This document shows, piece by piece, positions 8,048-16,520 of a stretch of DNA of 64,000 nt. The DNA comes from Cronobacter muytjensii ATCC 51329 (lineage in GTDB: Bacteria; Pseudomonadota; Gammaproteobacteria; Enterobacterales; Enterobacteriaceae), in assembly GCF_001277195.1 (NCBI RefSeq), contig NZ_CP012268.1, positions 2,232,001 to 2,296,000 on the forward strand, in the 5' to 3' direction. How positions within the stretch are numbered: the first letter of the stretch is position 1; every line of letters starts with the position of its first letter. The position numbers and the translations under genes are program-made. Under the pieces are notes generated by a model. It made no database searches and was not told where the DNA came from. It worked only from the letters and a program-made list of their open reading frames with translations.

Positions 8048-8405
8048 TTATGTGGAATAGAAATTCAACACAAGACTTAAATCTTTCTGAAGGAATGCAC
8101 ACAACAAATCTGCACATTAATTATACAGGTGTTATCCCCGTTTTTGTGAATAAGGCAGAGGGCATATGTACCGACCGGCTGCAAAAACACGCCCGGGTTT
8201 TTACGATATTTAATATAGGGGGATGTCAGTTTAAAAAAGCCTGAATAGGGACGCGGTATTACCCTTCTGGCTGTATGGCGGGTAGTCCGGATAAGAACGG
8301 TGATTTTTACCACCCTGACGCCGGGTGAATGTATCAAAAATCACCGGCTGGAATGAAACAGGCGGCACTTTCCGGAAGCTGCGACTGGACAGCTTCCATT
8401 TGCTG
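8048..8405. other. Non-coding left end of the copper island
   Basis: About 360 bp between the umuC junction and the csp gene. No gene is supported. It contains the GTGGAAT end motif near 8052-8058 and a short inverted repeat around GGAAGCTG/CAGCTTCC at about 8374-8398 that could terminate csp transcription. Confidence 0.5.
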
Positions 8406-8732
8406 TCACGCTGCCATTTTCCGGCATTCTTCAGCACAGCGGTAACAGGCTTCAGCACATTTCTTACAGTGCTCGTGCTCATGTTTCGCGCACTCATCAC
8501 CGCATTTCTGGCATGCTTCTGCGCAAACCTTACAAATCTGAGCAGCAAATTCACTGTCCATTGTCATCAGTTCAGCTGCCAGACGGCAGATGCTGGCGCA
8601 CTGCATGTCCGTCCGGATGCATTCGCGCATCATCTCAATATTTTCTTCTTTCAGGCAGGACGTTGCGCAGTAGTCACAGGTTGCGGCGCAGATATAACAG
8701 GCCTCAATGCAGTTGCGGTATTGTTCAGACAT
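8406..8732 (-). CDS. Cysteine-rich four-helix copper-storage protein (Csp/DUF326)
   Basis: 108 residues with 15 cysteines in repeating CxxxC and CxxC pairs (CIEACYICAATCDYCATSC, CKVCAEACQKCGDEC, CKKCAEACYRCAEEC), the hallmark of DUF326/Csp four-helix bundles whose core is lined with Cys ligands for many Cu(I) ions. There is no signal peptide, so it resembles the cytosolic Csp3 type rather than exported Csp1. A His-rich EHEH segment near residue 85 may add ligands. It is the left-most gene of the copper island, which supports a copper-buffering role next to the periplasmic Pco system. Confidence 0.85.
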   Translation of the reverse strand: MSEQYRNCIEACYICAATCDYCATSCLKEENIEMMRECIRTDMQCASICRLAAELMTMDSEFAAQICKVCAEACQKCGDECAKHEHEHCKKCAEACYRCAEECRKMAA

Positions 8733-8845
8733 AATTTCTTCCCGTCATCGTTAAATGCAAAGAAGTGGTAAGCATGGAACAAAATGTTGATTGCTGCAAA
8801 AGCGTTTTATACAGACGGTAACAGGAGTGGGGTGACACAGGGTTT

Positions 8846-8877
8846 TAAAAAGAAGCCCGCCACAGTCAGACGGGCCG
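8846..8877 (-). terminator. Terminator downstream of the silE-like gene
   Basis: On the minus strand GCCCG and CGGGC arms enclose an 11-base loop and are followed by TTCTTTTTAAAA. It isolates the silE-like gene from csp, so csp probably has its own promoter. Confidence 0.6.
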
Positions 8878-9026
8878 GCTGATTACAGCCTCAACAAAGT
8901 TTTTCAGATAACTCAGTGTAATGAGGGTTAATGCACAACACATTCTGTAACAACAGTAACCAAGACAAAATCCGGGTGATTTTTGCCCGAGTTTTTTCAG
9001 CCAAGGCTACGGGCTGTTATCTGCGC

Positions 9027-9257
9027 TTATTTCTCTTCCTGCATCATCTTACGGTGCGTTTCAATTATGTTCTGATGTGCGGCAGAACTGCTGTTATTCA
9101 TGCTCTGATGTGCCTGAATCGCCAGCTCATGTTCATTCATGGAGGCCGCCGGGGCTTTTTTGTTCATGCAGCAGGACATGTCCATGGGGGCTGGCTGAGC
9201 CTGAGCGGCTGAAACAGACAGAAGGACCGCAGCGGCGGCAAGCATAATCTTTTTCAT
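9027..9257 (-). CDS. Short periplasmic SilE/PcoE-like metal-binding protein
   Basis: 76 residues: a Lys-rich signal peptide (MKKIMLAAAAVLLSVSAAQA, cleavage after AQA), then a Met/His-rich mature part of about 56 residues with one copy of the SilE repeat, MNEHELAIQAHQSMNN followed by HQNIIETHRKMM. SilE and PcoE bind Ag(I)/Cu(I) through Met-xx-His pairs and act as periplasmic metal sponges; they carry several such motifs and are about 140 residues, so this is roughly half length. A CC pair in MDMSCCMNKK adds thiols not expected in SilE. It is divergent from pcoA, with shared copper boxes between. Confidence 0.8.
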   Translation of the reverse strand: MKKIMLAAAAVLLSVSAAQAQPAPMDMSCCMNKKAPAASMNEHELAIQAHQSMNNSSSAAHQNIIETHRKMMQEEK

Positions 9258-9365
9258 TCGTAATTCCTTACGTTTAAAGGATAAAAATAGCCGTTAATTC
9301 CGGACCGGAACTTTACCGGCCTCAGTGACTTTCATCGTATCCGAAAAAAAACACCGTGAACGAAA

Positions 9366-9381
9366 ATGACAAAAATGTAAT
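9366..9381. promoter_or_regulatory. Copper box 1 (PcoR/CusR-type site)
   Basis: ATGACAAAAATGTAAT, an imperfect inverted repeat resembling the copper boxes bound by PcoR and CusR. It lies in the divergent region between the silE-like gene and pcoA, 37 bp from a second copy. Confidence 0.7.
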
Positions 9382-9402
9382 TTAAAAACAGTAGGTTCCA
9401 AC

Positions 9403-9418
9403 ATGACATAAATGTAAT
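9403..9418. promoter_or_regulatory. Copper box 2 (PcoR/CusR-type site)
   Basis: ATGACATAAATGTAAT, differing from box 1 at one base. A TGTGATAGT extended -10-like sequence follows at about 9434-9442, giving a plausible copper-inducible pcoA promoter with the box near its -35 region. Confidence 0.72.
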
Positions 9419-9548
9419 CAAGTCGGGGTTTCAGTTGTGATAGTTTTCCGGTAACAGAAATAACGTTCCTGGCCGGGTTGCATTATTCATGCTTCCGGCG
9501 CCGAAAAAGTTCCTCCCGGGACAAACTGCATTTTGCCGGAGCCCAGTT

Positions 9549-11369
9549 ATGCAGCTTAAAAGTACACGACGTAATTTTATCAAAGGGATCACAGCAGCCG
9601 GAATTGTCGGCGGTCTTGGTATGAAGACGTTCAATGCTTTCTCGGCAGTAAGTCTGGTACAGTCACGCACGCTTACCGGTAACGATTTCGACCTGTTCAT
9701 CGCCGAAACGCCGCTGAATATCACCGGAAACATCCGTTATGGCAAAACCATCAACGCCGGCCTGCCGGGGCCCCTGCTGCGCTGGAAAGAAGGTGATACT
9801 GTCACGTTGCGGGTTAAAAACCGTCTGAAAGAAACAACCTCCATTCACTGGCATGGCATTATTCTGCCAGCCAACATGGATGGTGTTCCCGGCCTCAGCT
9901 TTCACGGTATTGAACCCGATGATACTTACGTCTATTCATTTCGCGTAAAGCAGAATGGCACCTACTGGTATCACAGCCACTCCGGCCTGCAGGAGCAGGA
10001 GGGCGTTTACGGCCCGATTATCATTGATTCTGCTGAGCCTGAGCCATTTAAGTATGACCGGGAACACGTGGTAATGCTGACCGACTGGTCAGATGAAAGT
10101 GCCTCTACCATTCTTGCAAAACTGAAAAAGCAGTCCGACTACTACAACTTCGCCAAGCCTGCTGCTGGTGACTTTTTCCGTGATGCCCGGGATAAGGGAC
10201 TGGGAAATACCCTGGCCGACCGGAAGATGTGGGCGGAAATGAAGATGAACCCGACTGACCTTGCAGACGTCAGCGGTGCGACTTACACCTATCTTATGAA
10301 CGGTCAGGGCCCGGGTAAAAACTGGACCGGACTGTTCCGTAAAGGCGAAAAAATCCGCCTCCGCTTTATCAACGGCTCTGCCATGACCTACTTCGATGTG
10401 CGCATTCCCGGCGTGAAGATGACCGTGGTGGCTGCTGACGGCCAGTACGTCACCCCCGTCAGCGTGGATGAGTTCCGTATTGCCGTGGCTGAAACCTACG
10501 ATGTCATTGTGGAGCCCGTACAGGATGCCTGCACCATCTTTGCCCAGTCCATGGACAGAAGCGGCTATGCCCGGGGCACGCTTGCCGTTCGTGAAGGCAT
10601 GACTGCCCCGGTTCCTTCCACAGATCCTCGTCCCTGGCTCACCATGGATGATATGGGAATGGGGGGAATGGATCACGGCAGCATGGGGGGTATGGATCAC
10701 GGGCAGATGCAGGGTATGGACGGCGGTAGCATGCAGAGCATGGATGGTTCAGCTGTGGAAAGCGCCCCGGCAGGCAGTATGGCTGGCATGGATCACAGCA
10801 GCATGGGCGGCATGGACCACGGCAGCATGGCCGGCATGGGTGATATGCAGAAGCATCCGGCATCAGAAACGAACAACCCCCTGGTTGACATGCAGGCCAT
10901 GATGCCCACCCCGAAGCTCAGCGATCCGGGTATCGGGCTGAGGAACAATGGCCGCAGGGTTCTGACCTACGCTGACCTGAAAAGCACTTTTGACGATCCA
11001 GACGGACGCGAACCCTCACGCACCATAGAACTGCATCTTACCGGCCATATGGAAAAATTTGCCTGGTCTTTCAATGGCATCAAGTTCTCCGATGCAGAGC
11101 CGGTCACGCTCCGCTATGGCGAGCGCGTCCGCATCGTGCTGGTTAACGATACCATGATGACGCATCCCATTCATCTGCACGGAATGTGGAGCGACCTTGA
11201 AGATGAAGAAGGGAATTTCTTGGTACGTAAACACACCATTGATATGCCGCCCGGCACGCGCCGCAGCTATCGTGTGACGGCCGATGCGCTGGGCCGCTGG
11301 GCTTACCACTGTCACCTGCTTTTTCATATGGAAACAGGCATGTTCCGTGAAGTCCGGGTTAATGAATGA
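9549..11369 (+). CDS. pcoA: Periplasmic multicopper oxidase PcoA
   Basis: 606 residues. I chose the Met at 9549 because it places the twin-arginine signal STRRNFIKG at the N-terminus. The three cupredoxin domains carry copper ligands in HWHGI and HSHS (N-terminal) and HPIHLHG and HCHLLFHMETGM (C-terminal), as in PcoA/CopA. Between domains 2 and 3 (about residues 360-445) lies a Met-His-Gly-Asp-rich region with many MGGMDHGSM-like units, proposed in the family to bind Cu(I). PcoA oxidises Cu(I), or catechols, in the periplasm. First gene of the pcoABCDRS run, behind two copper boxes. Confidence 0.95.
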   Translation: MQLKSTRRNFIKGITAAGIVGGLGMKTFNAFSAVSLVQSRTLTGNDFDLFIAETPLNITGNIRYGKTINAGLPGPLLRWKEGDTVTLRVKNRLKETTSIHWHGIILPANMDGVPGLSFHGIEPDDTYVYSFRVKQNGTYWYHSHSGLQEQEGVYGPIIIDSAEPEPFKYDREHVVMLTDWSDESASTILAKLKKQSDYYNFAKPAAGDFFRDARDKGLGNTLADRKMWAEMKMNPTDLADVSGATYTYLMNGQGPGKNWTGLFRKGEKIRLRFINGSAMTYFDVRIPGVKMTVVAADGQYVTPVSVDEFRIAVAETYDVIVEPVQDACTIFAQSMDRSGYARGTLAVREGMTAPVPSTDPRPWLTMDDMGMGGMDHGSMGGMDHGQMQGMDGGSMQSMDGSAVESAPAGSMAGMDHSSMGGMDHGSMAGMGDMQKHPASETNNPLVDMQAMMPTPKLSDPGIGLRNNGRRVLTYADLKSTFDDPDGREPSRTIELHLTGHMEKFAWSFNGIKFSDAEPVTLRYGERVRIVLVNDTMMTHPIHLHGMWSDLEDEEGNFLVRKHTIDMPPGTRRSYRVTADALGRWAYHCHLLFHMETGMFREVRVNE

Positions 11370-11403
11370 GGTACTTCTGATGTCAGCTTCTGAGCGTGGT
11401 GAT

Positions 11404-12339
11404 ATGAAACATAACTTTTTCCGCCCGGCGGCCGGACTGCTGGTTTTCGCAGCCATTGCCGGCAGCGCACTTACGGCCGCCCCTGATGCACGGGCTGAAG
11501 CGGCGCACAACATGCAGGAGCATGACATAGGTGCAATGTCGGGCATGGACCACTCCGCTATGGGCAATATGGAACCCATGTCCGGGATGGAAAGCATGGA
11601 GTCTATGCAGCCTGCTGCCCCGACTGAAAGCAGAACGCCTGTTCCGGTGCTGACGGACGCCGACCGCCGGGCTGCGTTTCCGGACGTACACGGCCATAAG
11701 GTGCATGACAGCAACGTGAACTGGTATCTGCTGGCCGATCAGCTTGAGTGGCAGAAAAATAATGAGGCCGGAGGGTTCAGCTGGGACGTCAGCGGCTGGG
11801 CAGGCGGGGATATTGATCGCCTCTGGCTGCGCAGCGAAGGGGAAACCAGCGACGGAAAAACCGAGTCGGCAGAGGTGCAGGCCCTGTGGGGGCACGCTAT
11901 CTCGCCCTGGTGGGACGTGGTTGCGGGCGCCCGACAGGATTTTAAACCTGGCAGGCCCCAGACATGGGCCGCCGCCGGCTTTCAGGGCATGCCGCTGTAT
12001 AACCTCGAAACTGAACTCACCGCGTTTGCCGGTGAGCAGGGACGCACCGCGCTCCGGTTTGAAGCAGAGTATGACGTGCTGCTGACCAACCGGCTCATCC
12101 TGCAGCCGTCTTTTGAAGCTAATTTTTACGGAAAGGATGATGAGGTGCGTGAAACCGGAAAAGGGCTGTCCGGTACCGAGCTTTCCCTGCGCCTTCGTTA
12201 CGAAATGAAGCGGGAGTTTGCGCCTTATGTGGGCGTATCGTGGAGCCAGCTTTATGGCAACACGGCCGATATGGCGACCCGTGAAGGAGAGAAAGACAAC
12301 GAACTGCGCTTTCTTCTCGGTGCCCGCGTGTGGTTCTGA
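11404..12339 (+). CDS. pcoB: Copper-resistance outer-membrane protein PcoB
   Basis: 311 residues starting MKHNFFRPAAGLLVF with a signal peptide; an in-frame Met at 11380 behind GAGG is an alternative start. A Met/His-rich stretch follows (GMDHSAMGNMEPMSGMESM), then the conserved PcoB/CopB barrel core (HDSNVNWYLLADQLEW, LWGHAISPWWDVVAGARQDF, FAPYVGVSWSQLYG) ending in an aromatic residue typical of outer-membrane beta-barrels. It probably works with PcoA in sequestering or exporting copper. It follows pcoA by 34 bp in the same direction. Confidence 0.93.
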   Translation: MKHNFFRPAAGLLVFAAIAGSALTAAPDARAEAAHNMQEHDIGAMSGMDHSAMGNMEPMSGMESMESMQPAAPTESRTPVPVLTDADRRAAFPDVHGHKVHDSNVNWYLLADQLEWQKNNEAGGFSWDVSGWAGGDIDRLWLRSEGETSDGKTESAEVQALWGHAISPWWDVVAGARQDFKPGRPQTWAAAGFQGMPLYNLETELTAFAGEQGRTALRFEAEYDVLLTNRLILQPSFEANFYGKDDEVRETGKGLSGTELSLRLRYEMKREFAPYVGVSWSQLYGNTADMATREGEKDNELRFLLGARVWF

Positions 12340-12374
12340 TGCAGTTAATTCTAACAAACAAGACAGGTATGAAT

Positions 12375-12755
12375 ATGAAACGTAATTATGCTGGCTACGT
12401 CATCGCTGTTGCCGCCTCTGTTGCTGCTTTTGCCGCGCAGGCGCATCCGGAACTGGCTTCTTCTGTCCCTGCTGATAAAGCGCAGGTGGCAGCGCCTTCA
12501 AAAGTGGAGCTGCACTTTACTGAGAATCTGGTCACAAAATTTTCTGGTGCACGTCTCGTCATGACCGCTATGCCCGGCATGTCCTCTCATGCCCCGATGG
12601 CGGTTGCGGCAAAAGTGGCCGCCGGTGGCGATCCGAAAACCATGGTGATCACGCCAGCCAAACCTCTGGTGCCTGGCACATACAAGGTGGAGTGGCGTGC
12701 GGTGTCTTCTGATACACACCCGCGCACGGGTAACGTCAGCTTTAGCGTGAAATAA
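12375..12755 (+). CDS. pcoC: Periplasmic copper-binding protein PcoC
   Basis: 126 residues with a signal peptide cleaved after AQA, so the mature protein starts HPELASSVP; this N-terminal His is a Cu(II) ligand in PcoC/CopC. The Met-rich loop MTAMPGMSSHAPM supplies the Cu(I) site, and SSDTHP contains the second Cu(II) His. The fold is a small cupredoxin-like beta barrel that carries copper to PcoA or PcoD. In-frame Met codons at 12369 and 12375 are both possible. Confidence 0.94.
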   Translation: MKRNYAGYVIAVAASVAAFAAQAHPELASSVPADKAQVAAPSKVELHFTENLVTKFSGARLVMTAMPGMSSHAPMAVAAKVAAGGDPKTMVITPAKPLVPGTYKVEWRAVSSDTHPRTGNVSFSVK

Positions 12756-12759
12756 TGCC

Positions 12760-13692
12760 ATGAACGATCAGACTTTTATTGTTATCCGCTTTTTCCTTTA
12801 CCTTGACCTTATGGTTCTGTTTGGGCTGCCTTTATTTGAACTGTATGCCGTGAAGGGAACGCTTAAAAAATCGGTGTCATTATTCAGTGTCTGGTCGTTC
12901 TTCTTTATTCTGATATCCGTCGGCATTGTTCTGTCGCTGGCGAATATGCTGCTGGTCGCGCAGGCGATGAGTGGCGTGACCGACGCAGGTGAAATCACGC
13001 TCCACATCATAGAGATGGTTATCGGTGAGACTGCGGTCGGCCTCAGCTGGGTTATCCGGCTTGCCGCACTCGTGCTGGCCTTCATCGGACTGGGCCTGCG
13101 CCTGCGCAATGCCGTTCTGTCGCGTTACGTTCTCACGCTTTCCGGAGGCACAGCGCTGGCCACCCTGGCATGGGGCGGCCATGCGGCCATGAACGACGGT
13201 ATGAGCTACTATCTGCATCTGCTGAGCGATATCATCCACCTGTCGGCAGCCGGTGCATGGGTGGGCGCGCTCACGGCCTTTGCCATTCTGTTATGCATCA
13301 AAAAGGCGCAGACGGCCAGCCACGTCCGGCAGCTTGCGGAAGCCCTGACGGGCTTTTCCCGGGCCGGCACGGTGATTGTGCTGAGTATTGTCATCACCGC
13401 CGTCATTAACTTTTTCTTCATTGTGGAAGACCCGGTCAAATCTTTGCCGGGCAGCCACTACGGGCTGCTCCTGCTAATCAAGACAGGTTTGTTTTTCGTT
13501 ATGCTGTTGCTGGCTGCCGCGAACCGCTTCCGGCTTGCACCCGCACTGGAAAATGCGCTCGGTCAGGGCCACTATAAGACGGGTATTGCGCTGATGCGCA
13601 AAAGTATTATTACAGAGTTCAGCGTGTCTATCCTGATTCTGGCGACCGTAGCCTGGCTTGGCACGCTGTCGCCCGGTAACGGTATGGCGTAA
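12760..13692 (+). CDS. pcoD: Inner-membrane copper protein PcoD
   Basis: 310 residues with about eight hydrophobic helices, the size and topology of CopD/PcoD. Conserved family features include WGGHAA and a HLLSDIIHLSAAGAWVGAL segment with membrane-embedded His residues. CopD-family proteins move copper across the inner membrane together with the C protein. It starts 4 bp after the pcoC stop, suggesting coupled translation. The end at 13692 is followed closely by pcoR. Confidence 0.93.
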   Translation: MNDQTFIVIRFFLYLDLMVLFGLPLFELYAVKGTLKKSVSLFSVWSFFFILISVGIVLSLANMLLVAQAMSGVTDAGEITLHIIEMVIGETAVGLSWVIRLAALVLAFIGLGLRLRNAVLSRYVLTLSGGTALATLAWGGHAAMNDGMSYYLHLLSDIIHLSAAGAWVGALTAFAILLCIKKAQTASHVRQLAEALTGFSRAGTVIVLSIVITAVINFFFIVEDPVKSLPGSHYGLLLLIKTGLFFVMLLLAAANRFRLAPALENALGQGHYKTGIALMRKSIITEFSVSILILATVAWLGTLSPGNGMA

Positions 13693-13720
13693 CGACACTC
13701 AGCTGCAGGGCCCTTATACC

Positions 13721-14401
13721 ATGACCACTCTTCTGATCGTCGAGGATGAAATTAAAACCGGGACTTACCTGAAACAGGGTCTTCAGGAGGCAGGGTATGA
13801 CGTCACCCTTGTGAATGACGGCCGTCAGGGGCTGGAGCATATCCTTCAGCAGCGCTACGACCTGATTATTCTTGATGTGATGCTGCCCTCCCTGGACGGC
13901 TGGGACATTCTGCGGCAGATGAGAATGGCCCGCCACGAAGAGCCCGTGCTGTTTCTGACCGCAAGGGATAACGTCAGCGAAAAAATCAAAGGTCTGGACT
14001 TGGGAGCCGATGACTATCTTCTCAAGCCGTTCGATTTTGCCGAGCTTCTGGCCCGTATCCGGACCCAGCTCAGGCGTAACCGCTCTCTGGCATCCGGCAT
14101 GTACGAAATAGCTGACCTGGTGATGGACATATCCCGCCGGAGCGTCAGCCGTTCCGGCAAAAAAATTCATCTGTCCACAAAAGAGTTTGTTCTGCTTGAG
14201 CTGCTGCTGCAGCGTCGCGGTGAAGTGCTGCCAAGAAATCTCATCTCCTCCCTGGTCTGGAATATTAATTTTGAGAGTGACACTAACGTGATTGATGTGG
14301 CTGTCCGGCGGCTGCGCAGCAAGGTGGATGATGACTTCAGCCCGAAGCTGATCCATACCGTGCGCGGCATTGGCTACGTGCTGGAGATACGTGAAGAATG
14401 A
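13721..14401 (+). CDS. pcoR: Copper response regulator PcoR
   Basis: 226-residue OmpR/PhoB-type regulator. The receiver domain (residues 1-115) has the acidic pair in LLIVEDEIKTG, the phospho-acceptor Asp in LIILDVMLPSLDGWD and the conserved Lys in LLKPFDFAELLARI. The C-terminal winged helix (about 125-222) has FESDTNVIDVAVRRLRSKVD. It is expected to bind the two copper boxes before pcoA. The Met at 13721 gives the standard N-terminus; its stop overlaps the pcoS start (ATGA). Confidence 0.94.
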   Translation: MTTLLIVEDEIKTGTYLKQGLQEAGYDVTLVNDGRQGLEHILQQRYDLIILDVMLPSLDGWDILRQMRMARHEEPVLFLTARDNVSEKIKGLDLGADDYLLKPFDFAELLARIRTQLRRNRSLASGMYEIADLVMDISRRSVSRSGKKIHLSTKEFVLLELLLQRRGEVLPRNLISSLVWNINFESDTNVIDVAVRRLRSKVDDDFSPKLIHTVRGIGYVLEIREE

Positions 14402-15795
14402 AGCGTAACTGGTCTCTGACTTCCAGACTTAGCCTGGTCTTTGCCGGTGTCATGATGTCCGTCTGGCTGCTTACCAGCGTTCTGCTGGTTGCCGCGCTGG
14501 GCAGTTACTTTCGCAGCCAGGACCTTACGCTGCTGACCGGTAAGCTTGAGCTGGCTACCGAACTGCTGGAAAGTGAAGTCCGTACAGGAAAGCTTGATAC
14601 CGTCGGACTTGCCCGCAAGCTTGCCGACGCCATGGTGGGCCATAGCGGACTTTATCTGTCGATCAGGACTGCTGATAATCAAATACTCGCCGACTATTTC
14701 TCTCCCGGCTTCCCGGTTCCGGCTGAGCGCTTTGCCGGTGAGCCCCTGAAGCTGAACACCCTGCAGACGGTGGAGGAAGACGGCTGGCGCTATAACGTCA
14801 TGATTAAAAAAATCGGTGCAGAGAACGCGGGCAGGCACCGGGACGTGCTGATAACAGCCGCCTACTATACTGGCTTTCATGATGAATTTATCGGCCAGCT
14901 GAAAGAGTGGCTGATGTGGCTTAACGGGGGACTGATTTTTCTTTCTGTCTTGCTGGGCTGGCTTGCCACCCGCATCGGACTCCGGCCGCTGAATGAAATA
15001 AACCGGCTGGCTTCGGCTATTACTGTTAATAATCTCAGTGAGCGCCTGCCGGCCCGACACCTTCCTTCGGAGCTTATGCCTACCGTAGCCGAGTTTAACA
15101 GCATGCTGGAGAGACTGGAGGGCTCTTTCAGGCGCCTGTCAGAGTTTTCATCTGACATAGCCCATGAGCTGCGCACTCCCGTAAGTAACCTGATGATGCA
15201 GACGCAGGTTGCCCTGTCCCGGGAGCGTGACGCTGCCAGCTACCGGGAAGTGCTTTTCTCAAACCTGGAGGAGCTGGGCCGACTTGCCAGAATGAGCAGC
15301 GACATGCTGTTTCTGGCGAAGTCTGAAAACGGGCTGCTGGCGCTGGAAAATGAGATTTTTTCCGCAAAGGCAGAACTCGAAGAACTAATCGAATTTTTCG
15401 AGCCGCTGGCCGCTGAAAACGGTAAAACCCTGACGTTTGAAGGGGGGGCCAGCATGAAGGGCGATCGTCTGATGCTGCGCCGGGCGCTGAGCAACCTGAT
15501 AACCAATGCAATAAAGTACTCTTCAGACGGCGCGGCGATCCTGATCCGGGCAGAACAGCAGATCGGGATGGCGTTTGTTCATATATCCAACCGCACGGAA
15601 GCCATCACGCAGGAAAATCTGGGCAGGCTTTTTGATCGCTTTTACCGGGGCGACTCGTCCCGGCAACATAACACGGACGGTGCTGGCCTGGGCCTTTCCA
15701 TCACGCGAGCCGTTGTTCAGGCTCACAACGGTACATTGCAGGTTTTTCTGGACGAAGACATCGTTACGTTTACGGTAAAAATACCAGCAGCATAA
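14398..15795 (+). CDS. pcoS: Copper-sensing histidine kinase PcoS
   Basis: 465 residues: membrane span 1 (about 14-38), periplasmic sensor domain of about 130 residues, membrane span 2 (about 168-190), HAMP linker, dimerisation domain with the phospho-His in DIAHELRTPVSNL, N box LSNLITNAIKYSSDG and G box GAGLGLSITRAVVQ. It is the CusS/PcoS type that senses periplasmic copper and phosphorylates PcoR. It overlaps pcoR by 4 bp and ends the operon. Confidence 0.94.
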   Translation: MKRNWSLTSRLSLVFAGVMMSVWLLTSVLLVAALGSYFRSQDLTLLTGKLELATELLESEVRTGKLDTVGLARKLADAMVGHSGLYLSIRTADNQILADYFSPGFPVPAERFAGEPLKLNTLQTVEEDGWRYNVMIKKIGAENAGRHRDVLITAAYYTGFHDEFIGQLKEWLMWLNGGLIFLSVLLGWLATRIGLRPLNEINRLASAITVNNLSERLPARHLPSELMPTVAEFNSMLERLEGSFRRLSEFSSDIAHELRTPVSNLMMQTQVALSRERDAASYREVLFSNLEELGRLARMSSDMLFLAKSENGLLALENEIFSAKAELEELIEFFEPLAAENGKTLTFEGGASMKGDRLMLRRALSNLITNAIKYSSDGAAILIRAEQQIGMAFVHISNRTEAITQENLGRLFDRFYRGDSSRQHNTDGAGLGLSITRAVVQAHNGTLQVFLDEDIVTFTVKIPAA

Positions 15796-15939
15796 TTTAC
15801 GTTGATGTGCGCTTTCTTCATGCTTTCGCCCGTAATAATTCTGAACTGCTTTAAATCAAGGATTTCTTTCACGCTTTTGTGAAACGATCCCGGGTGCTTA
15901 ACTAAACTTGAGTATCTTAGCCCAGTAAAGGAACGGATC

Positions 15940-16290
15940 ATGAAAAAATTACAGACAGCCCTGGTTTCCCTGCTGGTTGTTCTGCCAGTTGCGACTATGG
16001 CACAGAAGCCAGATATGAAGATGACGCAGGACATGCATATGTCCCCGGCCTCAAAAGAATACATGGCCGGCATGCAGAATATGCACCGCAGCATGATGGA
16101 TGCGATGAAGGAGCAGGATGCAGACAGGACTTTTGCCAGAGGCATGGCTGAGCACCATAAAGGCGCGATAGCCATGGCCGAAACAGAGCTGAAGTACGGA
16201 AAAGATCCTGAAATGAGAAATATGGCTGAAGATGTCATCAAAGCACAGAAGGCGGAGATTGAACATCTGGAAAAATGGCTGAATAAATAG
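15940..16290 (+). CDS. DUF305 (CopM-like) periplasmic protein
   Basis: 116 residues with a signal peptide (about 1-22), then a Met/His-rich N-terminal stretch (MKMTQDMHMS) and the DUF305 core: RGMAEHHKGAIAMAETELKYG, then a helical end KAEIEHLEKW. DUF305 proteins are periplasmic four-helix proteins; CopM of cyanobacteria binds copper. Location directly after pcoS in the island suggests a copper role. It has its own intergenic region of 145 bp, with an AAGGAACGG ribosome-binding site, so it is probably expressed separately. No clear copper box was seen before it. Confidence 0.82.
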   Translation: MKKLQTALVSLLVVLPVATMAQKPDMKMTQDMHMSPASKEYMAGMQNMHRSMMDAMKEQDADRTFARGMAEHHKGAIAMAETELKYGKDPEMRNMAEDVIKAQKAEIEHLEKWLNK

Positions 16291-16330
16291 TTTACAGCTG
16301 ACATCAGAAGACTGATTTCAACCGACCGGC

Positions 16331-16364
16331 AGGGCCCCTGAGAGGGCCCTTATTTATCTTTTTT
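16331..16364 (+). terminator. Terminator after the DUF305 gene
   Basis: Arms AGGGCCC and GGGCCCT around a 6-base loop, followed by TTATTTATCTTTTTT. Confidence 0.8.
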
Positions 16365-16520
16365 CAGGCAGAAAAAAGAAATAATCTAAACCGGAATGAC
16401 TGCGGAAAAAAGAGGTATGGCTCAGTGAATCAGCTTTGACTGCTGACTTTCTGTTACGACGCAGAACTCACGCACTGTGCTGCTACTTACCTGAAATAAT
16501 ATGCTGTCCGGACAGATGTT

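Noticed and set aside
10089..10700. Long minus-strand reading frame inside pcoA
   Set aside because: It is His-rich only as the complement of the Met/His coding region, has no ribosome-binding site, and pcoA on the other strand is unequivocal.
11383..12357. 324-codon minus-strand frame across pcoB
   Set aside because: Shadow of pcoB; no family features and it covers the conserved PcoB frame.
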